From assembly GCA_016929335.1 (NCBI GenBank), contig JAFGIY010000181.1, positions 1 through 64,000 on the forward strand: a stretch of DNA of 64,000 nucleotides. The letters run 5' to 3'. Source of the DNA: Acidobacteriota bacterium (GTDB taxonomy: Bacteria; Acidobacteriota; UBA6911). Numbering within the stretch: the first letter of the stretch is position 1; each line of letters opens with the position of its first letter. The translations under genes and the position numbers were made by a program. Shown one piece after another: positions 1 through 7,812 of the stretch. The notes beneath the pieces are model-generated. The model saw only the letters and a list, made by a program, of their open reading frames with translations, did not search any database and was not told the DNA's origin.

Positions 1-99
1 ATTCCGCAGTCGTACTCGACAGTACGTCGAGGAATCCGACCGAGCGCAACGCGGCAGACATGCCCGGATCCGCCGCCGCAGTAGAAATTCTGTGAGAAA

Positions 100-126
100 T
101 GCGGGCGAGTGTCCGCCGCAATTTTT
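100..126 (+). terminator. Rho-independent terminator of a gene left of the window
   Basis: A stem of about 7 bp (TGCGG-CG paired with CG-CCGCA, one bulged G) spans positions 100-120 and is followed directly by five T residues. It lies before the first complete gene and points left to right, so it probably ends a plus-strand transcript that begins outside the window. All three plus frames are open over the first 80 bases, and one stops at 93-95 just before the stem, so the upstream gene cannot be identified. Confidence 0.5.
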
Positions 127-224
127 CTGGGTGTTGGATATGGAATGATTTGTTAGGCGATGATATAAAGAAGACCATCGGTTTGCGCAGGCGCAAAATA
201 GCGGAAGCTTTTTCGAGGTTGACC

Positions 225-1007
225 ATGAGCGTTGTTGTTCCCTTTTCCAAAGCCGCCAAAATCAAAGGTCTGCAGCGGGTCCAGGCTACCTATACGGTCC
301 GGGAAATCAGCCGGCAATTCGGTCTGAGCGAGCAGGAAATACGACGATGGACACGGGAAGGAGTCATCCATGCAGCGGCAATGGGATCTGAGGATGAGGT
401 GCGCTATGATTTCCGGGCTCTTACTCAATTCCGCCGCGTGCGGGAATTGCGAAACCGGGGACTGACGAAGCGACAGATTGAAGCGGAATTAAACGGCCAG
501 CTCAGCCTTTTCCCCGAAAAAGGGGGTCAGCTCATCAAATTGCCGATAAGGCTCAGCCCGTTTGAGGAAGCCCTGATATTGCATGAGCGCGGGGACAAAC
601 GCGCCGTCGAGATGTATTTCAGGGCTATTCAAGGCGGTGAGTGCGTATCAGACGCTTATTGCAATCTCGGCATCCTGGAATATGAAGACAACAACATACC
701 CAAAGCTTTCGACCATTTCACAAATGCGCTGAGATATGATCCGCGGCACTTCGAATCCCATTTCAATCTCGCTCATCTTTATTTTGAGGCGGGAGACTTC
801 AGGCTTGCCCATCTGCATTATGATATCTCTGCAGTTATTGAACCAAACTCCACCAGCGTTCACTTCAACCTGGGACTTATTCACGCCATCAACGGAGACC
901 TGATCTCGGCGATCGCTTCCCTGAACAGAGCAAAGGAGCATGCGACAGAGGAAGAGCTGGCCCAGGTCGAAGAACTCCTCATCAGCCTTCAGAACGCCAT
1001 GAAGTAA
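225..1007 (+). CDS. MerR-type HTH regulator fused to TPR repeats
   Basis: Predicted cytoplasmic DNA-binding protein of 260 residues. Residues about 22-90 form a MerR-like winged helix (YTVREISRQFGLSEQEIRRW, then a second helix with RVRELRNRGLTKRQIEAEL). Residues about 135-255 are tetratricopeptide repeats with the usual A/Y/F spacing, including two adjacent units that begin near DAYCNLGILEYE and FESHFNLAHLYFE. MerR proteins normally carry a dimerisation coil and an effector domain here, so the TPR part would replace the sensor. The frame is open back to 99, but ATG 225 has a GAGG box six bases upstream and opens directly on the folded domain. The target promoter is unknown. Confidence 0.8.
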   Translation: MSVVVPFSKAAKIKGLQRVQATYTVREISRQFGLSEQEIRRWTREGVIHAAAMGSEDEVRYDFRALTQFRRVRELRNRGLTKRQIEAELNGQLSLFPEKGGQLIKLPIRLSPFEEALILHERGDKRAVEMYFRAIQGGECVSDAYCNLGILEYEDNNIPKAFDHFTNALRYDPRHFESHFNLAHLYFEAGDFRLAHLHYDISAVIEPNSTSVHFNLGLIHAINGDLISAIASLNRAKEHATEEELAQVEELLISLQNAMK

Positions 1008-1014
1008 ATAGCTG

Positions 1015-1060
1015 GAATTCAGAATTCTCTCCTCGATATTCTGAATTCTGAGTTCTTTAT
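1015..1060. repeat. Heptamer-phased inverted repeat between convergent genes
   Basis: An 11-bp perfect inverted repeat, GAATTCAGAAT (1015-1025) and ATTCTGAATTC (1038-1048), is followed by T-rich sequence. Read on the minus strand the right side is a run of 7-nt units (AAATAAA, GAATAAA, GAACTCA, GAATTCA, GAATATC). It lies between the ends of the MerR-TPR and DinB genes, where a two-way terminator would be expected. The first unit contains the DinB stop codon. Confidence 0.6.
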
Positions 1061-1063
1061 TCT

Positions 1064-1597
1064 TTATTTCATACTTGCCATTCGGGCTTCCCGCTCACGG
1101 GTCAGATGGGGAACGATGCCAAGCAAGCGCTCGATCAGCATGAGCTGCCCTCGATGATGCATTTCATGTTCCTTCACCGAAAGGATCATTTCGATTCGGC
1201 TTTTGTATGGAGGAGTCGAGCCTTGAGGCATGTTCACGCGCTGGCTCAGAAATTCCTCCGATAATCCATCCACCCACGAAGCCCACTTTTCGCCCTCTTT
1301 CTCGAGCAGCTCGATCAGCTGAGCTTTAGTCCTCGGCTGCGCTTCTTCCGCCATGAGCTGTTGCATCAGAGAAGGGAAATCAAATCCCTCCAGCGAGGTA
1401 CGTCTCTCAATCGCATGAAGCTGATATTGGAAGCGGTATGCCAGCGCAATATGTGCCAGCAGCTGTGCCACGCTCCTATACTCGGGCACCGGTTTAAAGC
1501 CGTATTTTTCTTCCGGTATGTCCCCTGCAATAGCAATCGTGTTCTTGCGGACCGTCCTGCTCCCTACCCCAAGTTCTTTCACCCCATAATAAATCAT
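1064..1597 (-). CDS. DinB family protein
   Basis: 177-residue four-helix protein of the DinB/YfiT metalloenzyme superfamily, probably cytoplasmic. The metal-binding histidines typical of the family are visible: one in SVAQLLAHIALA near residue 50, and the C-terminal HEMHHRGQ motif. Members include thiol-dependent transferases, such as mycothiol- or bacillithiol-linked S-transferases, and proteins of unknown substrate. The exact reaction here is not known. The frame extends upstream to 1645, but ATG 1597 has an AAAGGAGA box at good spacing and gives the usual family start. It stands alone, divergent from the alcohol dehydrogenase gene. Confidence 0.85.
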   Translation of the reverse strand: MIYYGVKELGVGSRTVRKNTIAIAGDIPEEKYGFKPVPEYRSVAQLLAHIALAYRFQYQLHAIERRTSLEGFDFPSLMQQLMAEEAQPRTKAQLIELLEKEGEKWASWVDGLSEEFLSQRVNMPQGSTPPYKSRIEMILSVKEHEMHHRGQLMLIERLLGIVPHLTREREARMASMK

Positions 1598-1676
1598 CGC
1601 CAATTCTCCTTTCGCCAAGCCTCTTTTAGTACATATTATAACCATCCGCTTCCCGACGATCGTGTAGTATGTTAAA

Positions 1677-1708
1677 AATCGTCAATCGTAAATCGTCAAT
1701 CGTCAATC
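1677..1708. repeat. AATCGTC heptamer tandem repeat
   Basis: Four 7-nt units in register (AATCGTC, AATCGTA, AATCGTC, AATCGTC) plus a partial fifth lie just upstream of the alcohol dehydrogenase gene. The same word in the opposite orientation follows that gene at 2726-2790, so the gene is bracketed by an inverted pair of the same repeat family. Confidence 0.75.
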
Positions 1709-1723
1709 CACAATGGGGGTTTT

Positions 1724-2731
1724 ATGCATATCCCGGAAACAATGCGCGCCATGGTTCTGGAGACTGCCTGCACTCCGCTTATCTGCAAGGAATTGCCTGT
1801 TCCAAAGCCAAATCCCGATCAAGTGTTGGTTAAGGTTCGCGCCTGCGGCGTCTGCCGGACGGATCTTCACGTTGTGGATGGAGAGCTTACTGATCCCAAG
1901 CTTCCGATCATTCCCGGACATGAAATCGTCGGCGCCGTTGTCCTGGCAGGTGAGAATGTAGATGCATTCCATGCAGGCGACAGGATCGGGATTCCCTGGC
2001 TGGGGTATACGTGCGGAAAGTGCCTTTTTTGCCGGACCGGCAGGGAGAACCTCTGCGACCAGCCGAAATTCACAGGGTACACTCTCGATGGCGGCTATGC
2101 TGAATATGCCGTTGCCGACAGGCGATATTGTTTCTCTGTGCCGGAGAGCTATAGTGACGCTGAGGCTGCTCCGCTTCTCTGCGCGGGGCTCATCGGATAC
2201 CGTTCCTATCGATTGGCCGGTGACAATATAGAGAAATTGGGGATATACGGATTCGGCGGCGCGGCGCACATCATAGCCCAGATAGCCATCTATCAGGGCA
2301 AAAAGGTTTATGCCTTCACTCGGCCCGGAGATACGAGCGCCCGGAAGTTTGCGCTTCGCCTGGGCGCCGTGTGGGCAGGAGATTCAACGGACATGCCTCC
2401 CGAACTATTGGATGCAGCCATCATCTTTGCTCCCGTAGGCTCACTTGTTCCCGCCGCACTGCGCGCTACAGTCAAGGGCGGTACGGTCGTTTGCGGCGGC
2501 ATCCACATGAGCGACATCCCATCTTTCCCCTACAATATTCTCTGGGAGGAAAGAGTGATCCGCGCAGTGGCAAATCTGACAAGAAAAGATGCAGAGGAAC
2601 TCCTGGCGATAGCTCCAAAAGTTCCTGTGAAAACAGAAGTGGAGGTCTTCCCGCTGTCCCAGGCCAATGATGCGCTGAGCCGTTTGCGTGAAGGAAAGCT
2701 GCAAGGCGCCGCAGTGCTGATTTTAGATTGA
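1724..2731 (+). CDS. Zinc-dependent alcohol dehydrogenase
   Basis: 335-residue medium-chain dehydrogenase that would oxidise an alcohol or reduce an aldehyde with NAD(P). Catalytic zinc ligands are visible in RACGVCRTDLH (Cys41, Cys44) and PGHE (His66). The structural zinc lobe has four cysteines in TCGKCLFCRTGRENLC. The Rossmann fold carries GFGGAAH near residue 177. The length is typical. ATG 1724 has a GGGGG box four bases upstream; a second in-frame ATG at 1742 lacks a clear box. The stop codon (GAT TGA) lies inside the heptamer repeat that begins at 2726. The substrate cannot be read from sequence. Confidence 0.88.
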   Translation: MHIPETMRAMVLETACTPLICKELPVPKPNPDQVLVKVRACGVCRTDLHVVDGELTDPKLPIIPGHEIVGAVVLAGENVDAFHAGDRIGIPWLGYTCGKCLFCRTGRENLCDQPKFTGYTLDGGYAEYAVADRRYCFSVPESYSDAEAAPLLCAGLIGYRSYRLAGDNIEKLGIYGFGGAAHIIAQIAIYQGKKVYAFTRPGDTSARKFALRLGAVWAGDSTDMPPELLDAAIIFAPVGSLVPAALRATVKGGTVVCGGIHMSDIPSFPYNILWEERVIRAVANLTRKDAEELLAIAPKVPVKTEVEVFPLSQANDALSRLREGKLQGAAVLILD

Positions 2732-2790
2732 CGATTTACGATTGACGATTGAAAGCCCACCTCACCGTTTTTCAATCGTCAATCGTAAAT
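2726..2790. repeat. Heptamer inverted repeat, probable two-way terminator
   Basis: Perfect 21-bp arms at 2734-2754 and 2770-2790 are separated by 15 bases. Each arm is a run of GATTGAC/GATTTAC 7-nt units, the same word as at 1677-1708. The element lies between the convergent ends of the alcohol dehydrogenase and metK genes. Transcribed from either side it would form a very stable hairpin, although the flanking T runs are short. Confidence 0.8.
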
Positions 2791-2794
2791 ATAG

Positions 2795-3934
2795 CTACGC
2801 TTCCCACGGCAAACCGGGCTTGCCGAAATGGCCGTAGTTTGTGGTCTGCCGGTAGATGGGCTGGAGGAGTTTGAAGCGTTCGATGATGGCAGCGGGCCGG
2901 AAATCCATGCTTTTGACGAACTCAACGGCTGCTTTCTCATTGCCGGTTCCGAAGGTCTCGACTTTGACCGAGAGCGGTTTGGCCATGCCGATCGCGTAGG
3001 AGATCTGGATTTCGGCCTTGTTCGCTATTCTCTGCTTAACAATCTGCCGTGCGAGGTAGCGGCAGAAGTAGGCGCCGCTGCGGTCGACCTTTGAGGGATC
3101 CTTTCCGCTGAAGGCGCCGCCGCCATGCCGCCCGGCTCCGCCATAGGTATCCACAATGATCTTCCTTCCGGTCACTCCGGCATCCGCCGACGGTCCTCCG
3201 AGTATAAAACTGCCGGTGGGATTCACATGGAAACGGATATCCTTCGTATACCAGTCTCCGAGCACGCGCGGAGCCAGGGAGTCATGGACATACTGAATGA
3301 TGGATTCACGGGAGACAGCCTGCGAATGCTGGGGAGACACGATGGCGTCCGTTACCGCGATTGGCCTGCTGTCTTTATAAAGCACTGAAACCTGAGTTTT
3401 GCCGTCGGGGCGAAGCCAGGGGGCGGTTCCGTTACGACGGTCTTCAGCCAATCCTCTGGAAAGGCGATGGGCCAGAAGGATCGGCAGAGGCATCAGCTCA
3501 GGTGATTCATCCGTTGCATAACCGAACATGATTCCCTGATCTCCGGCGCCCTGCTCGTGCTCAAGATTGCTTTCAAGATTCACTCCCTGAGCTATTTCAG
3601 AGGATTGTTTCGATACAAACTGATGAATCTGTACGCCATCCGCGTTGAAAGGAACAGATGAGTCCGTATAGCCGATCTCCCGGATAGCCTGGCGCGCAAC
3701 GGATGCATGATCCACTTGCCCATTTGATGAAATCTCACCGGCTATAACCACAATCCCTTCTTTGCAGAGGACTTCGCAGGCAACCCGGCTCCGAGTATCC
3801 TGTTGCAGGTAGGCATCGAGGATTGAATCAGCGATGTAATCGCAGACCTTGTCAGGATGTCCTTCTGTTACGGATTCTGACGTAAAAATGTATTCTTCGG
3901 CGGAACAATTGCTCACATCATGCTTTTTGGCCAT
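2795..3934 (-). CDS. metK: S-adenosylmethionine synthetase
   Basis: Makes S-adenosylmethionine from methionine and ATP, releasing phosphate and diphosphate; cytoplasmic homotetramer or dimer. The 379-residue length is normal. Diagnostic motifs are EGHPDK near residue 25 (ATP and Mg2+), GAGDQGIMFGYA (signature 1) and the glycine-rich GGGAFSGKDPSKVDRS loop (signature 2). ATG 3934 has an AAGGAG box about nine bases upstream. No SAM-type riboswitch is apparent in the leader. The gene is monocistronic and converges with the alcohol dehydrogenase gene across the 21-bp inverted repeat. Confidence 0.98.
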   Translation of the reverse strand: MAKKHDVSNCSAEEYIFTSESVTEGHPDKVCDYIADSILDAYLQQDTRSRVACEVLCKEGIVVIAGEISSNGQVDHASVARQAIREIGYTDSSVPFNADGVQIHQFVSKQSSEIAQGVNLESNLEHEQGAGDQGIMFGYATDESPELMPLPILLAHRLSRGLAEDRRNGTAPWLRPDGKTQVSVLYKDSRPIAVTDAIVSPQHSQAVSRESIIQYVHDSLAPRVLGDWYTKDIRFHVNPTGSFILGGPSADAGVTGRKIIVDTYGGAGRHGGGAFSGKDPSKVDRSGAYFCRYLARQIVKQRIANKAEIQISYAIGMAKPLSVKVETFGTGNEKAAVEFVKSMDFRPAAIIERFKLLQPIYRQTTNYGHFGKPGLPWEA

Positions 3935-3966
3935 CGATACCCACTCCTTAGTTAAAATGACCCATC

Positions 3967-3995
3967 TATTTTCTATACTTCCCGGAGCAAGTCAA
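3967..3995 (-). promoter_or_regulatory. Putative sigma-70 promoter of metK
   Basis: On the minus strand TTGACT (3990-3995) is followed after 17 bases by AAAATA (3967-3972), about 30 bases before the metK start. The -35 hexamer is good and the -10 hexamer is weak. Confidence 0.4.
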
Positions 3996-4056
3996 GGGCG
4001 GCACTGATTATCTTCGGTTCTTTTAATTGTCCCGGCTGTGGAAAATGGTCGGCAGA

Positions 4057-4090
4057 TGAAAAAAAGGGGAAGCTTTTAAAGCTTCCCCTT
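4057..4090 (-). terminator. Rho-independent terminator of the TonB-type receptor gene
   Basis: A 10-bp G+C-containing stem, AAGGGGAAGC paired with GCTTCCCCTT (4064-4073 and 4081-4090), encloses a 7-base loop. On the minus strand it runs into a stretch of seven Ts. It lies 22 bases after the stop of the receptor gene. Confidence 0.92.
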
Positions 4091-4111
4091 ATTGATGCAG
4101 TAAGATTGATC

Positions 4112-7100
4112 CTAGAACACGAACTTCACGCCAAAGCGGCCGGCAAATGGAGAATTCCAGTTATCGGCTTTCTTGTAGGTCGGATTAACCGCAAAGTTCT
4201 TCTGAGGATCAAACGAATATGGATCGGAAGTGTAGTAGAAAGAATCAGGATCATTATCCTGCGCAAATTCTGTTTGCGCAAATTTCTCTCTCCAGTCAAA
4301 TCCTTCCAGAAGGTTTACATCGCTCAGATCGATTTCCGCAGCTTCTTCGCGGAAACGGTTGACCAATGTATCTATATGTCGAACCGTCTTCTGGTTGAAC
4401 AGGTTCTCGAAGTTGAATTCAAACCGCAGTGTTTTGCCTTCCATGATTTTGAATTCATGCGAAACCATGAGACCGGTCTGCGATAGAATTGGAGTGCGTC
4501 CCATATCCCCACGTCCCTCAACCAATATCTGATCCCAGTATTGGTCTTCAACGATAGTTGATAAAGGTGTTCCGCTTCCGGCATAGAAAGACGCGCCAAC
4601 GGTGGTTCCCCACTTGAATTCATAGGAGCCGTACGCCTTGAACACGTGAGGGCGGTCGGTCGCCAACCGGCCGAATAGATAACGGCCGTGTGAATCCAGC
4701 AGATAAGCTTCAGAATCGTAAAGCGTTGTCGTGTTGGTTCCAGGTCGGGCAATCAAGCCGGTCGGACTTTGATTCGTGGACCATCCTGCACCGGTGGCAA
4801 TTTCATCCGTATCGGACAATCCCGGATAGTTGCCCCACAACCTGCTCCAGGTATAGTTGGCTCCAAGGAACCAGCCTCTGGAGAAACGGCGGTTGAAAGA
4901 TAACTCCAAAGCGTCATAATGCCGCTTGGGCTTAGGCATCGGGAAATCGGGTGTCGCGCTGATGTGGTTGGTTTCATATTTAAAAACTCCTTCTCCCGGA
5001 TTGCCCAACGGATAGAAGGTATCTCCACCAACTGTCTGACCGATATCTTCGATCGTTCTATCGATCCTTGCGTGGACCCAATGCACAGAGACCGCGGTTG
5101 ACGGATTGAGCTGATACTCGGATCCCATAACCATGGTTGTCTGGCGCATCGGCTTGATATCGGGATCGATATTTTCAGCTCCGAAACTGGGAAGCCGCAG
5201 ATCGCGAACGCCATTCGGATCGGTATCGGACCAGAGGTTTCTCCCGGGCTGGTTGTCCAGGCTAAGTGAAAATATGTCCAAAGTATCTAGAGCACGGTAC
5301 CATCGTTTCCAGACGTCACCGCCAAAGGTACCACGGACCAGCTCATATTTGGTCCAATCGTAGAAACGCCCCCAGCTTCCGAATATCTTTAATTTGCCGT
5401 TGCCGAAGACATCCACGCTTGCACCCAGTCGCGGAGCGAGCTTATCTCCCCAACCGAACTGCATTGCATATTCCTGGATATCGCGACGGAAAGAGGGAAT
5501 GTTTTCCTTTTCCATGCGCAAACCCAGGCTCAGAGTTACACGCGGATGAACTCTCCACTGATCCTGGAAATAAATATTGTCAACGGTTGAGCCGGCCGAT
5601 CCCAGCGTTCCATTCTGCTCAAGGCGATAAAAACCGTAGGTACCAGTTCCAGGTTCAGCAATAGGACTGTCATAAATGCTGCCCCAGTAAATCACAGTGC
5701 GATATCCGCCCTGGTAGTTGGCATCCACCTTATTGACGTTTTTCTGGACTCCCGCTCCGGCTTTAAAGTAATGGGTTCCGTACCATCGGAAGGAATGGGA
5801 GTAGTCCGCCTGGAAATATCCCCGGCTGGTGATGTCGTAATTGTTGACGCTTATACCCGGCACATTGTACCAGTTCGCATCATGCTGCATATCGAGTGGA
5901 ATACCTTCCATCCCGATATTGCCGTATCCATATTGAACCATCGGAGTGCTGGGAGCGCCGGTATCCTTGAAATTATCCCAGAAATATCCACCCCGCAAAC
6001 TCAAGAGCGAAGTATTGGAAAGGGTAATATCAACGGTACCCGCATAGTTGTTTTTCGGCATATACCATCCCTGAGTGGGATAGTTTTCATAAGTGTCAAT
6101 GGTGTTGGTATTCGTACCGGTCGCCATTGCATTATATGCCGGAATCAAGCCGTCTCTCTTCGTGGTCGTATACAACCAGGAGAAGTTCGTTCGAATGCGT
6201 TTCGTGACATCCCAGGAAAGTTTATTGAAAAGATTTTGACTGGTCTCTTTAGCCTTGAATTTGGCAGTCCCATCTCCGAATATGCTGGTTCTTTCCCGAT
6301 TGCGCATCGTCGGTGTATAGGAGGTGAAGAAAAAGAGTTTATCTTTGACAATATATCCACCTACTGATCCGCCGATTTCATTGATGTGATCGGTATCCTC
6401 ATTGTCTTGGAAGAATCTGGCCGTTCGAAGATCTTCGGGATCCGTTTCCAAACGAAGGATGGGCTTCGTATTCCAGGGAGAACCGCTGTTGTACCAGTGA
6501 AATTCCCCATGAAATTCATTTCCGCCGGATTTGGTCACCGCACTGACAACTCCACCCAGTGCGCCGCCATGTTCGGCCTCGATGCCCGACCTCTTCACCT
6601 GAACTTCCTGAAGGTACTCGTAAGATGCGTTCTGTCTTGAGGTTCCGTCAATCATGCTGGTGGTGGACATTCCATCAACAGTGAACTGGTTTTCGGCTCC
6701 ACTGGCCCCGTTGATCTGAATACCGCCCTCAATATCACCCGAGTTTACCGAAGGCGCTGTCAAAGCCACACTTTGGAATGATCGAGATCTTGGCATCCGA
6801 TCAAATTCGTCCGCAGTGACGCTGTGGGCTACGACGGTTGAGGTAAGGTCGATGACAGACGGAGCATCGGCAACCGTCACCACCTGCTCCAATCCGCCCA
6901 CCTGCATCATCGCGTCATAGGTCAAAGTCCTGCCCAAAAGCAGGGTCACATCGGAAACCTCCAATTTGCGGAAACCTTTCAGCTCGAAGCGGAGCGAGTA
7001 ACGACCGGGCTCCACATCTCGAACCAGGTATCGGCCATCCTCTCCGGTAGTAACGGTCGTGACACGACTGGTTTCCTTATTGATAATATTCACCGAAACA

Positions 7101-7255
7101 CCCGGTAAGACCCCTTTGCTGGTGTCGGAAACTGTTCCTGTAATGGAACTAAAACGTTCTTGCGCAAGCAATCCAATGCCGGCCAGTAAAAATACCGCCA
7201 GCAAACTCGACAAGAATATTTTGAGAGACCTACCGAAGTAAGCTCTGCTTCTCAT
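4112..7255 (-). CDS. TonB-dependent receptor with carboxypeptidase-regulatory domain
   Basis: Large outer-membrane receptor of 1047 residues. An N-terminal signal peptide has a hydrophobic core around residues 14-31. It is followed by a carboxypeptidase regulatory-like Ig domain (about 35-120, with GTVSDTSKGVLPGVSV and GRYLVRDVEPGRYSL), then a TonB plug (about 120-260, with the QINGASGAENQFTVDG element), then a long beta-barrel ending in FAVNPTYKK...FGVKFVF. The terminal phenylalanine is typical of outer-membrane barrels. The architecture matches the oligosaccharide or peptide receptors common in Acidobacteriota, but the ligand is unknown. The frame opens at 7405; ATG 7255 is preferred because AGGAAGGAGGA lies just upstream and the signal peptide starts there. 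Monocistronic with its own terminator. Confidence 0.93.
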   Translation of the reverse strand: MRSRAYFGRSLKIFLSSLLAVFLLAGIGLLAQERFSSITGTVSDTSKGVLPGVSVNIINKETSRVTTVTTGEDGRYLVRDVEPGRYSLRFELKGFRKLEVSDVTLLLGRTLTYDAMMQVGGLEQVVTVADAPSVIDLTSTVVAHSVTADEFDRMPRSRSFQSVALTAPSVNSGDIEGGIQINGASGAENQFTVDGMSTTSMIDGTSRQNASYEYLQEVQVKRSGIEAEHGGALGGVVSAVTKSGGNEFHGEFHWYNSGSPWNTKPILRLETDPEDLRTARFFQDNEDTDHINEIGGSVGGYIVKDKLFFFTSYTPTMRNRERTSIFGDGTAKFKAKETSQNLFNKLSWDVTKRIRTNFSWLYTTTKRDGLIPAYNAMATGTNTNTIDTYENYPTQGWYMPKNNYAGTVDITLSNTSLLSLRGGYFWDNFKDTGAPSTPMVQYGYGNIGMEGIPLDMQHDANWYNVPGISVNNYDITSRGYFQADYSHSFRWYGTHYFKAGAGVQKNVNKVDANYQGGYRTVIYWGSIYDSPIAEPGTGTYGFYRLEQNGTLGSAGSTVDNIYFQDQWRVHPRVTLSLGLRMEKENIPSFRRDIQEYAMQFGWGDKLAPRLGASVDVFGNGKLKIFGSWGRFYDWTKYELVRGTFGGDVWKRWYRALDTLDIFSLSLDNQPGRNLWSDTDPNGVRDLRLPSFGAENIDPDIKPMRQTTMVMGSEYQLNPSTAVSVHWVHARIDRTIEDIGQTVGGDTFYPLGNPGEGVFKYETNHISATPDFPMPKPKRHYDALELSFNRRFSRGWFLGANYTWSRLWGNYPGLSDTDEIATGAGWSTNQSPTGLIARPGTNTTTLYDSEAYLLDSHGRYLFGRLATDRPHVFKAYGSYEFKWGTTVGASFYAGSGTPLSTIVEDQYWDQILVEGRGDMGRTPILSQTGLMVSHEFKIMEGKTLRFEFNFENLFNQKTVRHIDTLVNRFREEAAEIDLSDVNLLEGFDWREKFAQTEFAQDNDPDSFYYTSDPYSFDPQKNFAVNPTYKKADNWNSPFAGRFGVKFVF

Positions 7256-7394
7256 ACTCCTCCTTCCTGAAGTTTTGGCTATTCGGGACAATCCAGCCAT
7301 TGGACAGCCCGCACTTATTTGCTCAAAAACATTCTTTCCCCAAAAAGAATGAAAATGCCTGATTTGAGAACTTGCACTCATACACTTGTCTTGA

Positions 7395-7410
7395 TGCAAT
7401 AACATTTCCC
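7395..7410 (-). promoter_or_regulatory. Weak -24/-12 (sigma-54-like) element upstream of the receptor
   Basis: On the minus strand GGGAAATGTTATTGCA keeps the GG-N10-GC spacing and the TTGCA box of sigma-54 promoters, but it has A instead of C after the GG. It lies about 140 bases before the chosen start. It is weaker than the two other -24/-12 elements in this window. Confidence 0.3.
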
Positions 7411-7812
7411 AATCAGTACCCGAGTTAATTCCCGGCCGATTTTATCTTTAAATTATTCAAATTAGAAGATAATCCTTAAAAAAATGTCGGAAATTTGGGG
7501 CGCCCCTAATACAATAAATTGAATCAAGTTCAATCATTTGTATGTTTTGGCCTATACCAATATCATGGTCAGATATGGCAAATAACGCCTGCGCCGCACA
7601 CAGGGGGAAATTTTAGATATCTCGGAGTCGGGGTCGGAATCGTTATCGGGATCGGCACTATGGGGCATATTCCTGGTGTTCGCCCCTAATACCATACCCA
7701 ACTCAATCCCGATTCCGATACCAACCACAAAAAAGCACCGGATAATCAATCCCGTTCCATCAGCCGATTTGCGGCAGCCACCATCCCGCAGTAAACTCTT
7801 CCTTTGGTTTCT
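7411..7812. other. Divergent intergenic region, A+T-rich with hexamer repeats
   Basis: About 400 bases between the divergent receptor and TPR genes. The left half (about 7440-7500) is A+T-rich and may hold the receptor promoter. CGCCCCTAATAC occurs twice (7500-7511 and 7681-7692). The right half holds the hexamer repeat described separately. Open frames here only translate the repeats, and I see no gene. Confidence 0.6.
7623..7725. repeat. Hexamer tandem repeat with inverted partner
   Basis: Six 6-nt units at 7623-7658 (CGGAGT, CGGGGT, CGGAAT, CGTTAT, CGGGAT, CGGCAC) face a complementary run at about 7704-7725 (ATCCCGATTCCGATACC). The arms can pair imperfectly over about 17 bp with a loop of about 45 bases. 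The period is 6 here, unlike the 7-nt and 8-nt elements elsewhere in the window. Confidence 0.65.

Noticed and set aside
1-98. Left-edge sequence as part of a known RNA gene or named protein
   Set aside because: All frames are open and I recognise neither protein nor RNA; only the terminator after it can be supported.
1677-2790. Heptamer repeats considered as a CRISPR array
   Set aside because: Unit length is 7 nt with no unique spacers and no cas genes nearby.
1724-2790. The alcohol dehydrogenase gene as a mobile unit because inverted repeats of one family flank it
   Set aside because: No transposase, target duplication or composition shift; the same kind of repeat occurs beside many unrelated genes.
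3935-4056. SAM riboswitch upstream of metK
   Set aside because: No S-box-like conserved elements are seen in the short leader.
7552-7749. A minus-strand open frame of 65 codons
   Set aside because: Its sequence (SADPDNDSDPDSE, GIGIGIE) is only the translation of the hexamer repeat; no start site and no homology visible.
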